DNA from: Sandaracinaceae bacterium
GTDB taxonomy: Bacteria > Myxococcota_A > Polyangia > Polyangiales > Houyiibacteriaceae
Reading direction: 5' to 3'
DNA length: 64,000 nt
Assembly: GCA_020633055.1 (NCBI GenBank)
Contig: JACKEJ010000004.1
Coordinates: forward strand, 1,110,659 to 1,174,658
Position 1 is the stretch's first letter; each line of letters begins with the position of its first letter. The notes below the pieces were generated by a model, which saw only the letters and a program-made list of their open reading frames with translations, had not been told where the DNA came from and ran no database searches. Shown here one piece after another: positions 44,983-53,731 of the stretch. Made by a program: the position numbers and the translations under genes.

Positions 44983-45814
44983 CTGGGTCCTCCGTGACGG
45001 TGGCCGTAGGCGCGTCCGTCGCCGTCGCCGTCGCCGTAGCCGTCGCCGTCGTGGCGGCCGTGGCGGTGTCCCCGTCTGCGCGGGTTGGAACGCCGAGCGC
45101 GCGCGCGATGTCCGCACCCACCAGCTGCCAGTAGCGGCGCGCCCCCGCGCGGTTCAGGTGGACGCCGTCCGTGCTCTCGCTCGCGCCGAACGGGGCCGAC
45201 GGAGAGTCCGCGTCGATGACCACGGCGGGCACGTCGCCTGCGCAGCGGATGGCGCTGGCCGCCTCACGCTGCACGCTGCGCACGCGCGCGATCTTCTCGC
45301 TCCAGCCAGCGCGGCCGGGATTGGGTGGGAGCAGCCACACCACGCGCCGCGCGCCGCGTTCGCACAGCTCCTGCCCGAACGCGCGCACCAGCCCCGCGTA
45401 GGTCTCGCGCCAGGCTTGGTCGTGGTCCCAGCGCACGGCGCCAACGCGCCGCTGGCCGCGCATCAGCCGCACCGGCTGTGTGTCGTTGCCGCCCAGCAGC
45501 ACCATCACGCCCAGGTGGCCGCCGAGGGCCGGCCCGCGCCGCACGCTGCGGGGCCAGTCGTAGAAGTCGGGGCGCGCGAGCCCGCTCGACGAGCGCCGAC
45601 GCAGCTCCACTGAGACCCCTGCGGTGCCCAGCTCGCGCTCGACGGTGTGCCCGAGGTGACCGCCCACCGACGACGAGCCCAGCAGCACCGCCGTCGCGCG
45701 GGTGGCGGGTTCGGTCGCAGTGGCGCGCGGCGCGGCGCACACCAGCAGGAGCGCCCCCGCCAGCCACGGGAAGGTGTGGGCGGCGCCGAGGGCGCAGCGG
45801 CCCCGCGTGTTCAC
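44969..45814 (-). CDS. Exported SGNH hydrolase (DUF459 type)
   Basis: 281 residues, GTG start at 45814. Signal sequence FPWLAGALLLVCAAPRATA, then AVLLGSSSVGG with the candidate nucleophile Ser, SSSGLARPDFYDWP (a DUF459 mark), VMVLLGGNDTQ with Asn, and STDGVHLNRAGARRYW with the Asp-x-x-His pair. SGNH proteins of this group are often O-acetyltransferases or esterases for peptidoglycan or polysaccharides. The C-terminus is an unusual Thr-Ala repeat encoded by GTCGCC-type hexamers. The last 14 bases overlap the downstream PHP gene. The two are probably one transcript. Confidence 0.72.
   Translation of the reverse strand: MNTRGRCALGAAHTFPWLAGALLLVCAAPRATATEPATRATAVLLGSSSVGGHLGHTVERELGTAGVSVELRRRSSSGLARPDFYDWPRSVRRGPALGGHLGVMVLLGGNDTQPVRLMRGQRRVGAVRWDHDQAWRETYAGLVRAFGQELCERGARRVVWLLPPNPGRAGWSEKIARVRSVQREAASAIRCAGDVPAVVIDADSPSAPFGASESTDGVHLNRAGARRYWQLVGADIARALGVPTRADGDTATAATTATATATATATDAPTATVTEDPGAAR
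45015..45052 (-). repeat. Hexanucleotide repeat tract coding a Thr-Ala tail
   Basis: Six-base units of the CCGTCG/GTCGCC type repeat about six times, broken once. They encode alternating Thr and Ala near the C-terminus of the SGNH protein. Because the unit is six bases, copy changes keep frame and would alter tail length only. Confidence 0.6.
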
Positions 45815-45950
45815 GGAGCCCCCCGGCTCGCTACGGCTGTTCCTGTGACCCACGGCGGGAGCATAGCCGAGATCCGGGGCGCGCGAGATGCCGCCACGAG
45901 CGAGGCGCCGAGAGACTGGCGCGCCGTCCCGAACGCATCGACCATGGGCC

Positions 45951-46520
45951 ATGACCGACGCCAAGCGCTGGCCTCACGACGACCCCGCGGTGATGGCGCA
46001 GCTCTCGACCATGAGCGACGCGGGCTTGCACGCGCTCATGTGCGACTGCGCCGAGCACGCGCTCGCCGTGTGCGCGCCCATCCATCGCGACGCGGGGTTC
46101 GACCTGTTGCCAGACCACGGGCCCATCGACGTGAAGCGCAGCTGGCTGGCGGGCGCGTGCAGCGACGCCGAGCTCACGGAGGCTCAGCAGGGCGCGGTCT
46201 GGCACTGCTACTGGGGCAACCCCATCGCGCTCGGTGCGGCCGTGCTGGGTGCGGCGTGGCAGCCCGGGAGCGGGCTCGCGCTGGCGGAGGACGAGACCTA
46301 CGCTGAGGCCATGACGTGGTTCGACACCGCGCTCGCCGCGGCCTGCGATGTGATGCACGAGGCGGTGGGCGGCGTCGGCGACGTCGTGTTCGGGCTGCGC
46401 TGGCGCGCGGACGGTCCCGCGGTTGCACCTGAAGCCGCCGAGGCTGCGCGCGCGGCCGAGCGCGCGTGGCAGCGCGAGCGCGTGACCGAGCTGCTGCGTG
46501 GGGCGGACTCGGAGCGGTGA
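45951..46520 (+). CDS. Hypothetical cytoplasmic protein
   Basis: 189 residues from the ATG at 45951. No export signal. Helical throughout, with LHALMCDCAEHALAVCAP, AVWHCYWGNPIALGAAVLG and AMTWFDTALAAACDVMHEA. The pattern of a DCAEH helix followed later by aromatic/Ala-rich helices recalls the Imm5-type putative immunity proteins, but the match is weak. It lies alone between the divergent SGNH gene and a lipoprotein gene. Function unknown. Confidence 0.5.
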   Translation: MTDAKRWPHDDPAVMAQLSTMSDAGLHALMCDCAEHALAVCAPIHRDAGFDLLPDHGPIDVKRSWLAGACSDAELTEAQQGAVWHCYWGNPIALGAAVLGAAWQPGSGLALAEDETYAEAMTWFDTALAAACDVMHEAVGGVGDVVFGLRWRADGPAVAPEAAEAARAAERAWQRERVTELLRGADSER

Positions 46521-46526
46521 ACCGCC

Positions 46527-46532
46527 TACACT
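46527..46532 (+). promoter_or_regulatory. TACACT -10-like box, leaderless type
   Basis: TACACT ends 7 bases before the ATG at 46540. The same hexamer precedes the starts at 34276 and at 11049 (other strand). Confidence 0.42.
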
Positions 46533-46539
46533 GGGGGTG

Positions 46540-47154
46540 ATGCGACGTTCCCTCCGAGTGTCCCCGTTCCGGTCCTTCTCGCTTGGCGCGCTCGCGCCGT
46601 TCGTCGCCGCCGTGTTCGTGATCGGGTGCGCCCAGTCGCACGCGTCGTTCGAGGACGGCGGGGCGCGCGACACGGGCGGCGGAGGGGGTGTGTGCGCCGT
46701 GGCGGCGGACTGCACGCTGCTCCCGGCCAGCTGCTGCGGCGCGTGCGGCGCGCCTACCGCCAGCGACATGATCGCGGTGCGCAACGAGGACGTGGAGGTC
46801 AACCGTGCGCGTGCCTGCGCGTGCGGCGTGGGCTGCCCAGAGTGCTTCATGCAGCCGGACGCGTTCTTGCTGGCGGTGTGCGCGGCCGGCGCGTGCGAGG
46901 CGCGCGACCTGCGCACGGACGACCTGACGGTCTGCATCATGGACGACGACTGCCAGCTCGCTCCGCGCGACTGCTGTGGCTGCGGCCAGCTCGGTCTCGG
47001 CGACACCATCGCGTTCAACCCCAGCCGCGGCAGCTACGGGGAGCTGGTCTGCGACCCTCGTCTCATCTGCCCGCCGTGTGCGCCCCTCCTCGATGGCCTG
47101 CGCGCCGCGTGCGTCGCCGGCCACTGCGACGTGGTGGAGGCGAGCGCGCCCTGA
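46540..47154 (+). CDS. Cys-rich lipoprotein of unknown function
   Basis: 204 residues. The signal ends in lipobox VIGC. A short GGARDTGGGGG spacer precedes about 26 Cys in the remaining 155 residues, arranged in two related halves (VAADCTLLPASCCGACGAP and MDDDCQLAPRDCCGCGQLG). The CxLxPxxCCG pattern repeats, so the protein is an internal duplication of a disulphide-rich unit. It is probably displayed on the outer membrane. The TACACT box and lack of a ribosome binding site suggest a leaderless message. Confidence 0.65.
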   Translation: MRRSLRVSPFRSFSLGALAPFVAAVFVIGCAQSHASFEDGGARDTGGGGGVCAVAADCTLLPASCCGACGAPTASDMIAVRNEDVEVNRARACACGVGCPECFMQPDAFLLAVCAAGACEARDLRTDDLTVCIMDDDCQLAPRDCCGCGQLGLGDTIAFNPSRGSYGELVCDPRLICPPCAPLLDGLRAACVAGHCDVVEASAP

Positions 47155-47245
47155 GCGCCTGAGCACCCTGGCCGTGTGTCCGCTGCGGACGCGCTGGCAT
47201 GCGACGTGCTTTCCCTCGCACGAACGCACGCCCAGCGCCGTCCCC

Positions 47246-49765
47246 ATGCACCACGGTCCCGAGCTCACCGTCGTCCTCGTCGTCACCCTCACGTTGGTGC
47301 TGGGGGCGTTTGCGCGCGGAGTCAGTCAGCGCCTGAACTTCCCGTACACCATCCTCATGCTGCTGATCGGCGCGGTCATCGGCGTGGGCCTGCGCGTGTC
47401 GGCCGTGGGTGGGGAGACGCTGGCGCAGCTGCACCAGCACCCCATCTCGTCGGACCTCGTCATCTTCGTGTTCCTGCCGGCGCTGGTGTTCGAGAGCGCC
47501 TTCGCCCTCGAGCCGCACGCGTTCCGCAAGAACCTGGGGGCCGTGCTCATCTACGCGGGTCCTGCGCTGCTCGTCGCGGCGGGGCTCACGGCCGCGCTGG
47601 TGGTCGGGCTCACCCACGGCACCTGGAGCTGGACCTGGCCGGCCGCACTCGTCTTCGGCGCGCTGATCAGCGCCACGGACCCGGTCGCGGTCGTGGCCAT
47701 TCTGCGCGAGGTGGGCGCCCCCAAGCGGCTCAGCCTGCTGATCGAGGGGGAGTCGCTGCTGAACGACGGGACCGCCATCGTGCTGTTCACCGTGCTGTTG
47801 AGCGCCTGGGTGTCTGGCGAGGCGCTGGACCCCGCGCACGCGCTCGGGCACTTCGCGTGGGTGGTGCTGGGCGGCGTCGGCGTTGGTCTCGCGCTGGGGA
47901 GCGTCGTCATCGCGTGGCTCGACCGCACGTTCAACGACCCGCTGGTGGAGATCACGCTGACCGTGGTGACCGCCTACGCCGCGATGATCGTGGCCGAGGC
48001 GCTGCTGCACGTCTCGGGCGTGCTCGCCATCGTGACGGCGGGCATCTTGGTGGCGGGTCCCGGGAGGGCGCGCATCAGCCCGTCCGTCGCCCACTTCCTG
48101 CACGAGTTCTGGGAGATGCTGGCCTACCTGGCCAACACGCTGATCTTCTTCCTGGTGGGCGTGCTGGTCGCCGCCAACGTGGGGGTCTCGTCCCTCGAGA
48201 CGCTCTGGCTGTCGGCTCTCGTGTTCGTGGGCGTCGTCGCGGTGCGCTTCGTCGTGGTGTTCGCGGCGCTCCCTCTCGCCAACCGGACCGTCGCGCGCCC
48301 GGTCGACGCGCGACAGGCCACGCTCATCGCGTGGAGCGGGCTGCGGGGCGCCGTGTCCCTCGCGCTCGCGCTGCTGGTCAGCCAGCGCAGCGATGTGGAC
48401 CCGCTGGTCGGGCAGCAGATCCTGCAGGTGACGGTGCTGGTGGTGCTGGGGACCATCGTAGTCAACGGCAGCACCACGGGATGGCTGCTGCGTCGCCTGG
48501 GGCTCGCGCAGGAGGGGCCCGCAGAGACGGTGGCCGCGCTCTCGGCCGAGGTCTCGGCGCTCGCCAGCGTGCAGGAGCGCGCTGTCGAGGCCGCGCAGCG
48601 GGGCGGGCTCCGCGGGTTGCCCTGGCCGTCCGCGTTGGCGGCGCTCCAGACCCGCCGCCTCGCTGCGGACACCGACCTGCGGCGCGCCCACGAGGTGCTC
48701 GCGCGCTCGGGCGCCCGCGAGATCGCCGAGAACGCGTGGCGCGCCGCCCTGGCCATCGAGCGCAGCACGTACCGTCGCGAGTTCGCCAGCGGTACGCTGG
48801 GAGCGGAGGCGCTCACCTGGCTGGAGCATGAGCTCGACGTCCACGGTGACCTCGTGGAGGCGGGCGACTTCCAGCGCGTGCCACGCCTCGACGCGCGACC
48901 CTCCATGCGGCTGATCGACCGCGTGCTGCGCAACCTGGGTGTGCCCTTCGGACGCTACGCGTTCCGGCGCATGCGCGTGCGCTACGACATCGCGCGGGTC
49001 TGCGTCACCGCGGCGACGGCCACCGAGCGCTGGCTCGCCGAGCGCGAGGGCGAGTTCCCACCGGACGTGCAGGCGTCGCTGCTGGCGGCGTACCGGGAAT
49101 ACCACGCCGAGGCGCGCGCGGCGCTCGAGGACCTGCGCGTGAACCTGCCCGAAGTGACGGAGGCCATCGAGCGGCGCCTGCTCGAGCGCGTGATGCTGGG
49201 CTTCGAGCAGCAAGCCTACGCCGGGCTGGACCGTGACGGGCGCCTGGCCGAGTCGCTGGCCCTCGCGACGTCGAAGGACGTCCAGAAGCGCCTTTTGCGG
49301 CTCTACTTCCAGGACGCCACGGTGCCGCTGCGCGAGACGGCGGAGCTGTGCCGCAGCGCGCCGCTCTTCCGCGAGGTCGACGACGACACCATGCGTCGCC
49401 TCGCCGAGATCACCGTCGAGCAGGTGGTCGACCCCGGCGAGTGGCTGTTCCACCAAGGCGACCCCGGTGACAGCATGTTCGTCGTGGCGCGCGGCGCGGT
49501 GGAGGTCTTGGACGAGGGCGGCGACGAGCCGCAGCGCATCGCCACGCTGGGTGGTGGCGACGTCTTGGGCGAGATGTCGCTGCTGTCGGGCGAGCCGCGC
49601 AACGCCGGCGCGCGCGCGCTCACGCTGGTCACGGTGGGGCGCGTGACCCGCTCCGACTTCGAGCGGTCGATGGAGGAGCGCCCCGCCATGCGGGACGTCA
49701 TCTGGACGGCGTACACCCAGCACGCGCGCGCGAACGCCACGCGGGCGGAGGAGCGGAGCTCATGA
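47246..49765 (+). CDS. Na+(or K+)/H+ antiporter of the NhaP/SOS1 type with C-terminal cyclic-nucleotide-binding domain
   Basis: 839 residues. Residues 1-415 hold about twelve membrane helices with NHE-family motifs: FVFLPALVFESAF, ISATDPVAVVAI (Asp-Pro at 145-146) and EGESLLNDGTAIVLF (167-181). A long helical cytoplasmic part (about 430-690) follows. A cNMP-binding domain is at about 700-815 (EWLFHQGDPGDSMFVVARG, GGGDVLGEMSLLSGEPRNA); the ExSxL...R residues of the phosphate-binding cassette are present in changed form. This order equals plant SOS1. It likely exports Na+ for H+, gated by the cytoplasmic part. A K+-channel-like gene is 123 bases downstream. Confidence 0.85.
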   Translation: MHHGPELTVVLVVTLTLVLGAFARGVSQRLNFPYTILMLLIGAVIGVGLRVSAVGGETLAQLHQHPISSDLVIFVFLPALVFESAFALEPHAFRKNLGAVLIYAGPALLVAAGLTAALVVGLTHGTWSWTWPAALVFGALISATDPVAVVAILREVGAPKRLSLLIEGESLLNDGTAIVLFTVLLSAWVSGEALDPAHALGHFAWVVLGGVGVGLALGSVVIAWLDRTFNDPLVEITLTVVTAYAAMIVAEALLHVSGVLAIVTAGILVAGPGRARISPSVAHFLHEFWEMLAYLANTLIFFLVGVLVAANVGVSSLETLWLSALVFVGVVAVRFVVVFAALPLANRTVARPVDARQATLIAWSGLRGAVSLALALLVSQRSDVDPLVGQQILQVTVLVVLGTIVVNGSTTGWLLRRLGLAQEGPAETVAALSAEVSALASVQERAVEAAQRGGLRGLPWPSALAALQTRRLAADTDLRRAHEVLARSGAREIAENAWRAALAIERSTYRREFASGTLGAEALTWLEHELDVHGDLVEAGDFQRVPRLDARPSMRLIDRVLRNLGVPFGRYAFRRMRVRYDIARVCVTAATATERWLAEREGEFPPDVQASLLAAYREYHAEARAALEDLRVNLPEVTEAIERRLLERVMLGFEQQAYAGLDRDGRLAESLALATSKDVQKRLLRLYFQDATVPLRETAELCRSAPLFREVDDDTMRRLAEITVEQVVDPGEWLFHQGDPGDSMFVVARGAVEVLDEGGDEPQRIATLGGGDVLGEMSLLSGEPRNAGARALTLVTVGRVTRSDFERSMEERPAMRDVIWTAYTQHARANATRAEERSS

Positions 49766-49799
49766 TGTGTAGGCGCCCTTCGCGGGACCCACGGACGTC

Positions 49800-49816
49800 C
49801 GCGCAAGGCTTGCGCG
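49800..49816 (+). repeat. 17-bp near-perfect palindrome between antiporter and channel genes
   Basis: CGCGCAAG and CTTGCGCG flank a single G. It lies 35 bases after the antiporter stop and 73 before the channel start. There is no T run after it, so it is either a weak terminator stem or an operator. Confidence 0.45.
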
Positions 49817-49888
49817 CCAACCTTGGCATGGCGCCTTCTTGCGCGGCTCGGCGCGACGCTTCGTCACGCGGAGAGGGGTGAGGCACGC

Positions 49889-51034
49889 GTGCTGCAAGTC
49901 CCGCGCTCTCGGTCTCGGCTCCCGCGTGACGTGCGCTCGCCGCTCGGAGGGGGGCTGCGCCGGCTGCGGCTGTCGGCGGCCGCGATGGTGACCGTGCTCA
50001 CCGTCAGCTCGGCGGGCTACTGGGTCCTGGGGCAGCTGCACGCGCACGAGGTGCTCGCGCCCGCCATCCCCGCGCCGTGGCGCCCCTTCGACTGCCTCTA
50101 CATGACCGTCATCACGGTCTCCACCATCGGCTACACGGAGACCCTGCCGTTGCCGCAGGGCGTGACCATGGAGGACTTCGAGGACGTGCGCTTCTACACC
50201 ATGGGCGTCGTGCTGTTCGCGATGCTGGTGGTGGGCTTCGCCGTCTCGTCGGGGACGGCGTTCCTGGTGGAGGGCGACCTGCAGCGCTACTGGGCGAGGA
50301 GGCGATCGATGATCGAGACGAGCAAGCTGAGCGGGCACTTCATCGTGTGCGGCGGGGGCGTGACGGGCGAGGTCATCCTCGACGAGCTGCTGGCGACGCG
50401 CCACGCGGCGGTCGTGGTGGACATCGACGAGGCGCGCCTCGAGCAGCTGCGGACGACGCGCGGTGTGCCGGTGGTCCTGGGGGACGCCACCACCGACGAG
50501 GTGTTGCTGCAGGCCGGCATCGAGCGCGCGGCGGGGCTCGCGGCGGCGCTACCCGGGGACAAGGACAACGTCTTCCTCATCATCACGGCCAAGCGGCTGC
50601 GGACCCACCCCGGCATGCGCATCGTCTCGCTGGCCAGCGCCGACGCGGTCAGCGAGAACCTGCGCGCGGCGGGCGCGGACGCGGTCGTGTCGGCGTCCAC
50701 CATCGGCGGCATGCGCCTCGCGTCGGAGCTCTTTCGGCCGCAGGTGGTGAGCTTCTTGGACCTGATGCTGCGTGGGCACGAGGAGCCCATCCGCTTTGCA
50801 CAGATGCCCGTCGGCGCGGCCTGGGACGGCAAGACCCTGTCCACGCTGGGCGCCCACGAGCGCTTCGGGCTGCCCGTGCTGGCCCTGCTCCCCGAGGGCG
50901 AGACGGAGTTCCTGTTCAACCCGGGCGCGGACCAACGCTTGGCCGCGAACATGACGCTGGTCACCCTGGGGTCGCCCGCCCAGCTGAGCGCGCTCGAGCG
51001 GGCCCTCGGGGCGTCCACCGCCGAAGCCGGCTGA
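49889..51034 (+). CDS. K+-channel-like protein with RCK/TrkA-N regulatory domains
   Basis: 381 residues from a GTG at 49889, chosen because AGAGGGGTGAGG lies just upstream. Two membrane helices (about 30-50 and 105-128) flank a pore loop with TVSTIGYTE (76-84). The selectivity filter thus reads TIGYT where canonical channels have TVGYG. The cytoplasmic part begins SGHFIVCGGGVTGEVILDEL (Rossmann Gly motif at 155-160) and continues with VVLGDATTDEVLLQAGIERA, a TrkA-N/RCK fold that binds NAD or similar, then a TrkA-C-like end. Likely a ligand-gated ion channel or related cation conductance. The adjacent antiporter suggests joint ion homeostasis. Confidence 0.78.
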   Translation: MLQVPRSRSRLPRDVRSPLGGGLRRLRLSAAAMVTVLTVSSAGYWVLGQLHAHEVLAPAIPAPWRPFDCLYMTVITVSTIGYTETLPLPQGVTMEDFEDVRFYTMGVVLFAMLVVGFAVSSGTAFLVEGDLQRYWARRRSMIETSKLSGHFIVCGGGVTGEVILDELLATRHAAVVVDIDEARLEQLRTTRGVPVVLGDATTDEVLLQAGIERAAGLAAALPGDKDNVFLIITAKRLRTHPGMRIVSLASADAVSENLRAAGADAVVSASTIGGMRLASELFRPQVVSFLDLMLRGHEEPIRFAQMPVGAAWDGKTLSTLGAHERFGLPVLALLPEGETEFLFNPGADQRLAANMTLVTLGSPAQLSALERALGASTAEAG

Positions 51035-51151
51035 GCATGGCGTGACGGCCCACGTGGCGCCGCGCTCATCTTCAGTCGGCCGACTCGAGGTCGATCTCGG
51101 CCGCCCACGTGCGTCTCTGAGCGCTGCTCGAACTGGGCGGCCGTCTTCAAG

Positions 51152-51157
51152 TAGTCT
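51152..51157 (+). promoter_or_regulatory. TAGTCT -10-like box, leaderless type
   Basis: TAGTCT ends 6 bases before the ATG at 51164, with no ribosome binding site between. Confidence 0.38.
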
Positions 51158-51163
51158 CGGGTC

Positions 51164-51964
51164 ATGGGCATGTTCCTCCGAGCTGTCGCGTTGGGCGCAT
51201 GGTACGCGCGGCCGGCGCACTCTCCACCTCGGCGAGCGCGGGTTACGCGCCGCGCGGGCTTCGTCGTCACGAGCGCCAGCATGCTCGCCGTGCTCAGTGC
51301 AGTGGTCTTGCTCCACCCGCCGCCCGCGTCGGCCCGCGTGTTGCCGCCCGACACCCGGATGATCGAGGCGCTCCAGGCGGCGCGGCCGTCGTTCGAGCGC
51401 TGTGCGCTGGACTCGGGGCTGGCCGAGACCGCGTTCCACACGCTGGCGCTGCGCATCGAGACCGAGGGCCACCGGGTGGCGCGCGTGGTGTGGAGCCAGC
51501 CCTTCGTCGGGCCGCGCGTTCCGCCCCTGCTGGCGTGCATGCGCACCATCGTGCGCGTGGCCCTGCGGCCGCGTCGCCTGCACGTGCGGGCGTCGGTGCG
51601 CTTCACCTTCGTGCCGCTGCCGGACCTCGACTTCCCCATGCAGCCGGCGCCGGCAGCCCCCAGCCGCGTCATGAGCGCGGCCGAGGCCGAGCAGCTGCGC
51701 GTGGAGCTGGCTGCGCTGCCCGACGACGCCGCGCGTCTGGCACGGCTGAACGCGCAGGAGTCCGCCGGCGTGGCCATCCCGACCGACGCGGTCGCTTCCA
51801 TCGAGGCCACCTTTCGTGCGCCGGACCTCCGCGTGGGGGGCGCGCTGTGTCGGGTGGTGTCCGGGCCGCGGGCGCTCGTGCGGGTGACGCGGGGGCTCCC
51901 CGGGCCCGACGCGAGGCGCCTGCGGGCGCTGACGCGTGGGCGCTGCGGGGTGGCGGTGCCGTAG
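51164..51964 (+). CDS. Exported protein of unknown function
   Basis: 266 residues; an ATG at 51170 is equally possible. A hydrophobic segment at about 32-52 (GFVVTSASMLAVLSAVVLL) is preceded by many Arg, so this is either a signal peptide with a long basic start or a membrane anchor. The mature part has a FERCALDSG...LACMRTIVRVAL region with two Cys that resembles the AgmX/PglI-type C-terminal domain of myxobacterial envelope proteins, and a second part with CRVVSGPRALVRV...GRCGVAVP. Function not assigned. Confidence 0.5.
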   Translation: MGMFLRAVALGAWYARPAHSPPRRARVTRRAGFVVTSASMLAVLSAVVLLHPPPASARVLPPDTRMIEALQAARPSFERCALDSGLAETAFHTLALRIETEGHRVARVVWSQPFVGPRVPPLLACMRTIVRVALRPRRLHVRASVRFTFVPLPDLDFPMQPAPAAPSRVMSAAEAEQLRVELAALPDDAARLARLNAQESAGVAIPTDAVASIEATFRAPDLRVGGALCRVVSGPRALVRVTRGLPGPDARRLRALTRGRCGVAVP

Positions 51965-52003
51965 CGGCGGGGTGCTCCGCGACGGTTTCCCCGGCGGGCG
52001 CGT

Positions 52004-52897
52004 TCAGGCCGCGCTGGACTGGCTCGCGGGCTCCAAGAAGGTCAGGAGCTTGGCGCCGAGCTCACGCCGGAAGGCCGGCGTCGTGGGCGGGCTGTGCTTG
52101 GCGCCCGCCAGCAGCTCGGCGTGCGAGAGCGTGGGGAACAGCTCTGCCGCGCGCGCAAGCAGGCGCTCGCCAGGGAAGCTGTGGTCGTGCTCGGCCGCCA
52201 TCACGAACACGGGCGCGGCGAGCGCGGCGAAGTCGCTGGGGCGCGCCAGCGGCGGGACCTCCATGTTCATCCGGTAGCTCTGGAACGCGACGTTCAGGTA
52301 GTCGCGCCAGTCGTCGTCGGTGGTGGTCAGCAGGTTGCCCAGGAAGCGGTCGCGGTTGTTCTCGGTGGGCGACCAGCGGAAGCGCGCCATGGGCCACGCG
52401 AGCTTGGTCACACCCTCGAGCGCGCTGCCGTTGACCAGCCCCGCTGGCACGAGGAGGGCCAGGCGCGCGACACGGTCCGGCGCGTACGCGGCGAAGCGCT
52501 GCGCCACGAAGCCGCCCCAGCTGACGCCGAGCAGCAGCGTGCTCGGGAGCGCGAGCCCGTCGAGGACCTCGCCGAGCCACCGGGCGTGGGCGTCTCCCTT
52601 CACCGGCAGGCGCGTGTCGGCGCTCATGACCGACTGGCCCAGCACGTCCACCGCGTGCACGCGGAAGCGGTCGGTCAGGTGCACCAGCTCGCGCAGCAGC
52701 AGCGCGGAGGTGGCCATGGCGCCGTGCAGGATGACCAGCGGGGGGGCGTCTTCGGGGCCAGCGCTGAGCACGTGCGTCTCACCGAACGAGGTGGCCACGC
52801 GCTGCGTGGTGGTGGGGACGGGGATGTCGGTGCGGATGCGCTCGTACCAGCCGAGCATGCGCTCGCGGGCCTCGGCGTTCTTGAACAAGGTGCTCAT
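52004..52897 (-). CDS. Alpha/beta hydrolase under TetR control
   Basis: 297 residues. LVILHGAMATSALLLREL gives the oxyanion loop, HAVDVLGQSVMSADTRL the second strand, LGVSWGGFVAQ the nucleophile elbow with Ser, VFVMAAEHDHSFPGE the acidic residue, and GAKHSPPTTPA the catalytic His. The fold and size match carboxylesterase or meta-cleavage-product hydrolase types. The substrate cannot be read. The start overlaps the TetR stop by 4 bases, so the regulator and enzyme are co-translated and respond to the same signal, possibly the enzyme's substrate. Confidence 0.78.
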   Translation of the reverse strand: MSTLFKNAEARERMLGWYERIRTDIPVPTTTQRVATSFGETHVLSAGPEDAPPLVILHGAMATSALLLRELVHLTDRFRVHAVDVLGQSVMSADTRLPVKGDAHARWLGEVLDGLALPSTLLLGVSWGGFVAQRFAAYAPDRVARLALLVPAGLVNGSALEGVTKLAWPMARFRWSPTENNRDRFLGNLLTTTDDDWRDYLNVAFQSYRMNMEVPPLARPSDFAALAAPVFVMAAEHDHSFPGERLLARAAELFPTLSHAELLAGAKHSPPTTPAFRRELGAKLLTFLEPASQSSAA

Positions 52898-53535
52898 GGG
52901 TCTCTCCGCTTCGGCGAGTGGTTGCGCAGCAGCTGATTTACTTGGTGGGCGACGAGCGCGGTGGGGTCCGAGACCGTGCGCTGTACCCACGCGATGAGCG
53001 CGAAGTAGAAGATGGACAGGTAGGTGACCGACAGCAGAGTGGGGTCGCAGCCGGCGGTCAGCTCGCCGCGTTCGCGCGCGCGTGCGGCCAGCGCGGCCAC
53101 GGCGTGGCTGGCGCGCTCGGTCTGGGCGGCGAAGCGCTGCGCCCAGGGCGGGTCGGCGAAGAGGGACTCCTTCAGCGCCACCCGTGAGAGCGCGGGGCGC
53201 GCTTCGTAGAACGCGAACATCGCGGCGGTGAGCGCGCCCAGCTGCGTGGCGAGCGAGCGCTTGCGTCGCGCGGCCTCGATGGCGTCCGAGAGCGCGGTCT
53301 CGAGGTCCTCGTACAGCGCCGCGTGCAGCAGCCCGCGCTTGTCGCCGTAGTAGTGCAGCACCGTGGGCGCCGACACGCCCGCGCGCGCGGCGATCTCGCG
53401 CAGATTGGCACGCTCGAAGCCCAGCTCGTCGAAGGCGTTGCGCGCCTCGGCCAGGACGGCCTGCTGCGTGGCTTGCTTGGCGGCTTCGCGTTGGTTCGCG
53501 GGGGCGCTGGGGGGTGGTGGACGGGACGGGGTCAC
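52894..53535 (-). CDS. TetR/AcrR-family repressor
   Basis: 213 residues. The N-terminal helix-turn-helix is typical: AVLAEARNAFDELGFERANL, then REIAARAGVSAPTVLHYYG followed by DKRGLLHAAL. The ligand-binding part carries LSVTYLSIFYFALIAWVQRTV. A 30-base palindrome starts 14 bases upstream of the ATG and is the probable operator, so the protein most likely represses its own operon with the hydrolase. The inducer is unknown. Confidence 0.88.
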   Translation of the reverse strand: MTPSRPPPPSAPANQREAAKQATQQAVLAEARNAFDELGFERANLREIAARAGVSAPTVLHYYGDKRGLLHAALYEDLETALSDAIEAARRKRSLATQLGALTAAMFAFYEARPALSRVALKESLFADPPWAQRFAAQTERASHAVAALAARARERGELTAGCDPTLLSVTYLSIFYFALIAWVQRTVSDPTALVAHQVNQLLRNHSPKRRDP

Positions 53536-53548
53536 GGGGCGTGCGGGG

Positions 53549-53578
53549 CCATTTCATTGAACGTGTTCAACGAAATGG
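53549..53578 (-). promoter_or_regulatory. 30-bp palindromic operator of the TetR gene
   Basis: CCATTTCATTGAAC (53549-53562), a GT centre, and GTTCAACGAAATGG (53565-53578) form an inverted repeat with one mismatch per 14-base arm. It is far more AT-rich than its surroundings and lies immediately upstream of the TetR start. TetR dimers bind sites of this form. Confidence 0.75.
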
Positions 53579-53731
53579 AGCGTAGGGGTCGGCGGCGCGC
53601 GGGTCAAGGGCGGGCGTGCTGCGGCGCATGCGAGGCTGGGCACACGAACGGCGAGCGACGCTCGTCGAGCTCCGCTAGAACCACGACACCCGTGGGGTTG
53701 CCCGCTCGCTGGGGTCGAGACGTGGTCTGTC

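Noticed and set aside
51074..51172. Small leftward reading starting MTRDYLKTAAQFEQRSETH that continues to a clean stop only after a one-base frameshift
   Set aside because: Too short and without any recognisable family. The frameshift rests on one base, so it could as well be chance. It may be a decayed gene but is not reported as one.
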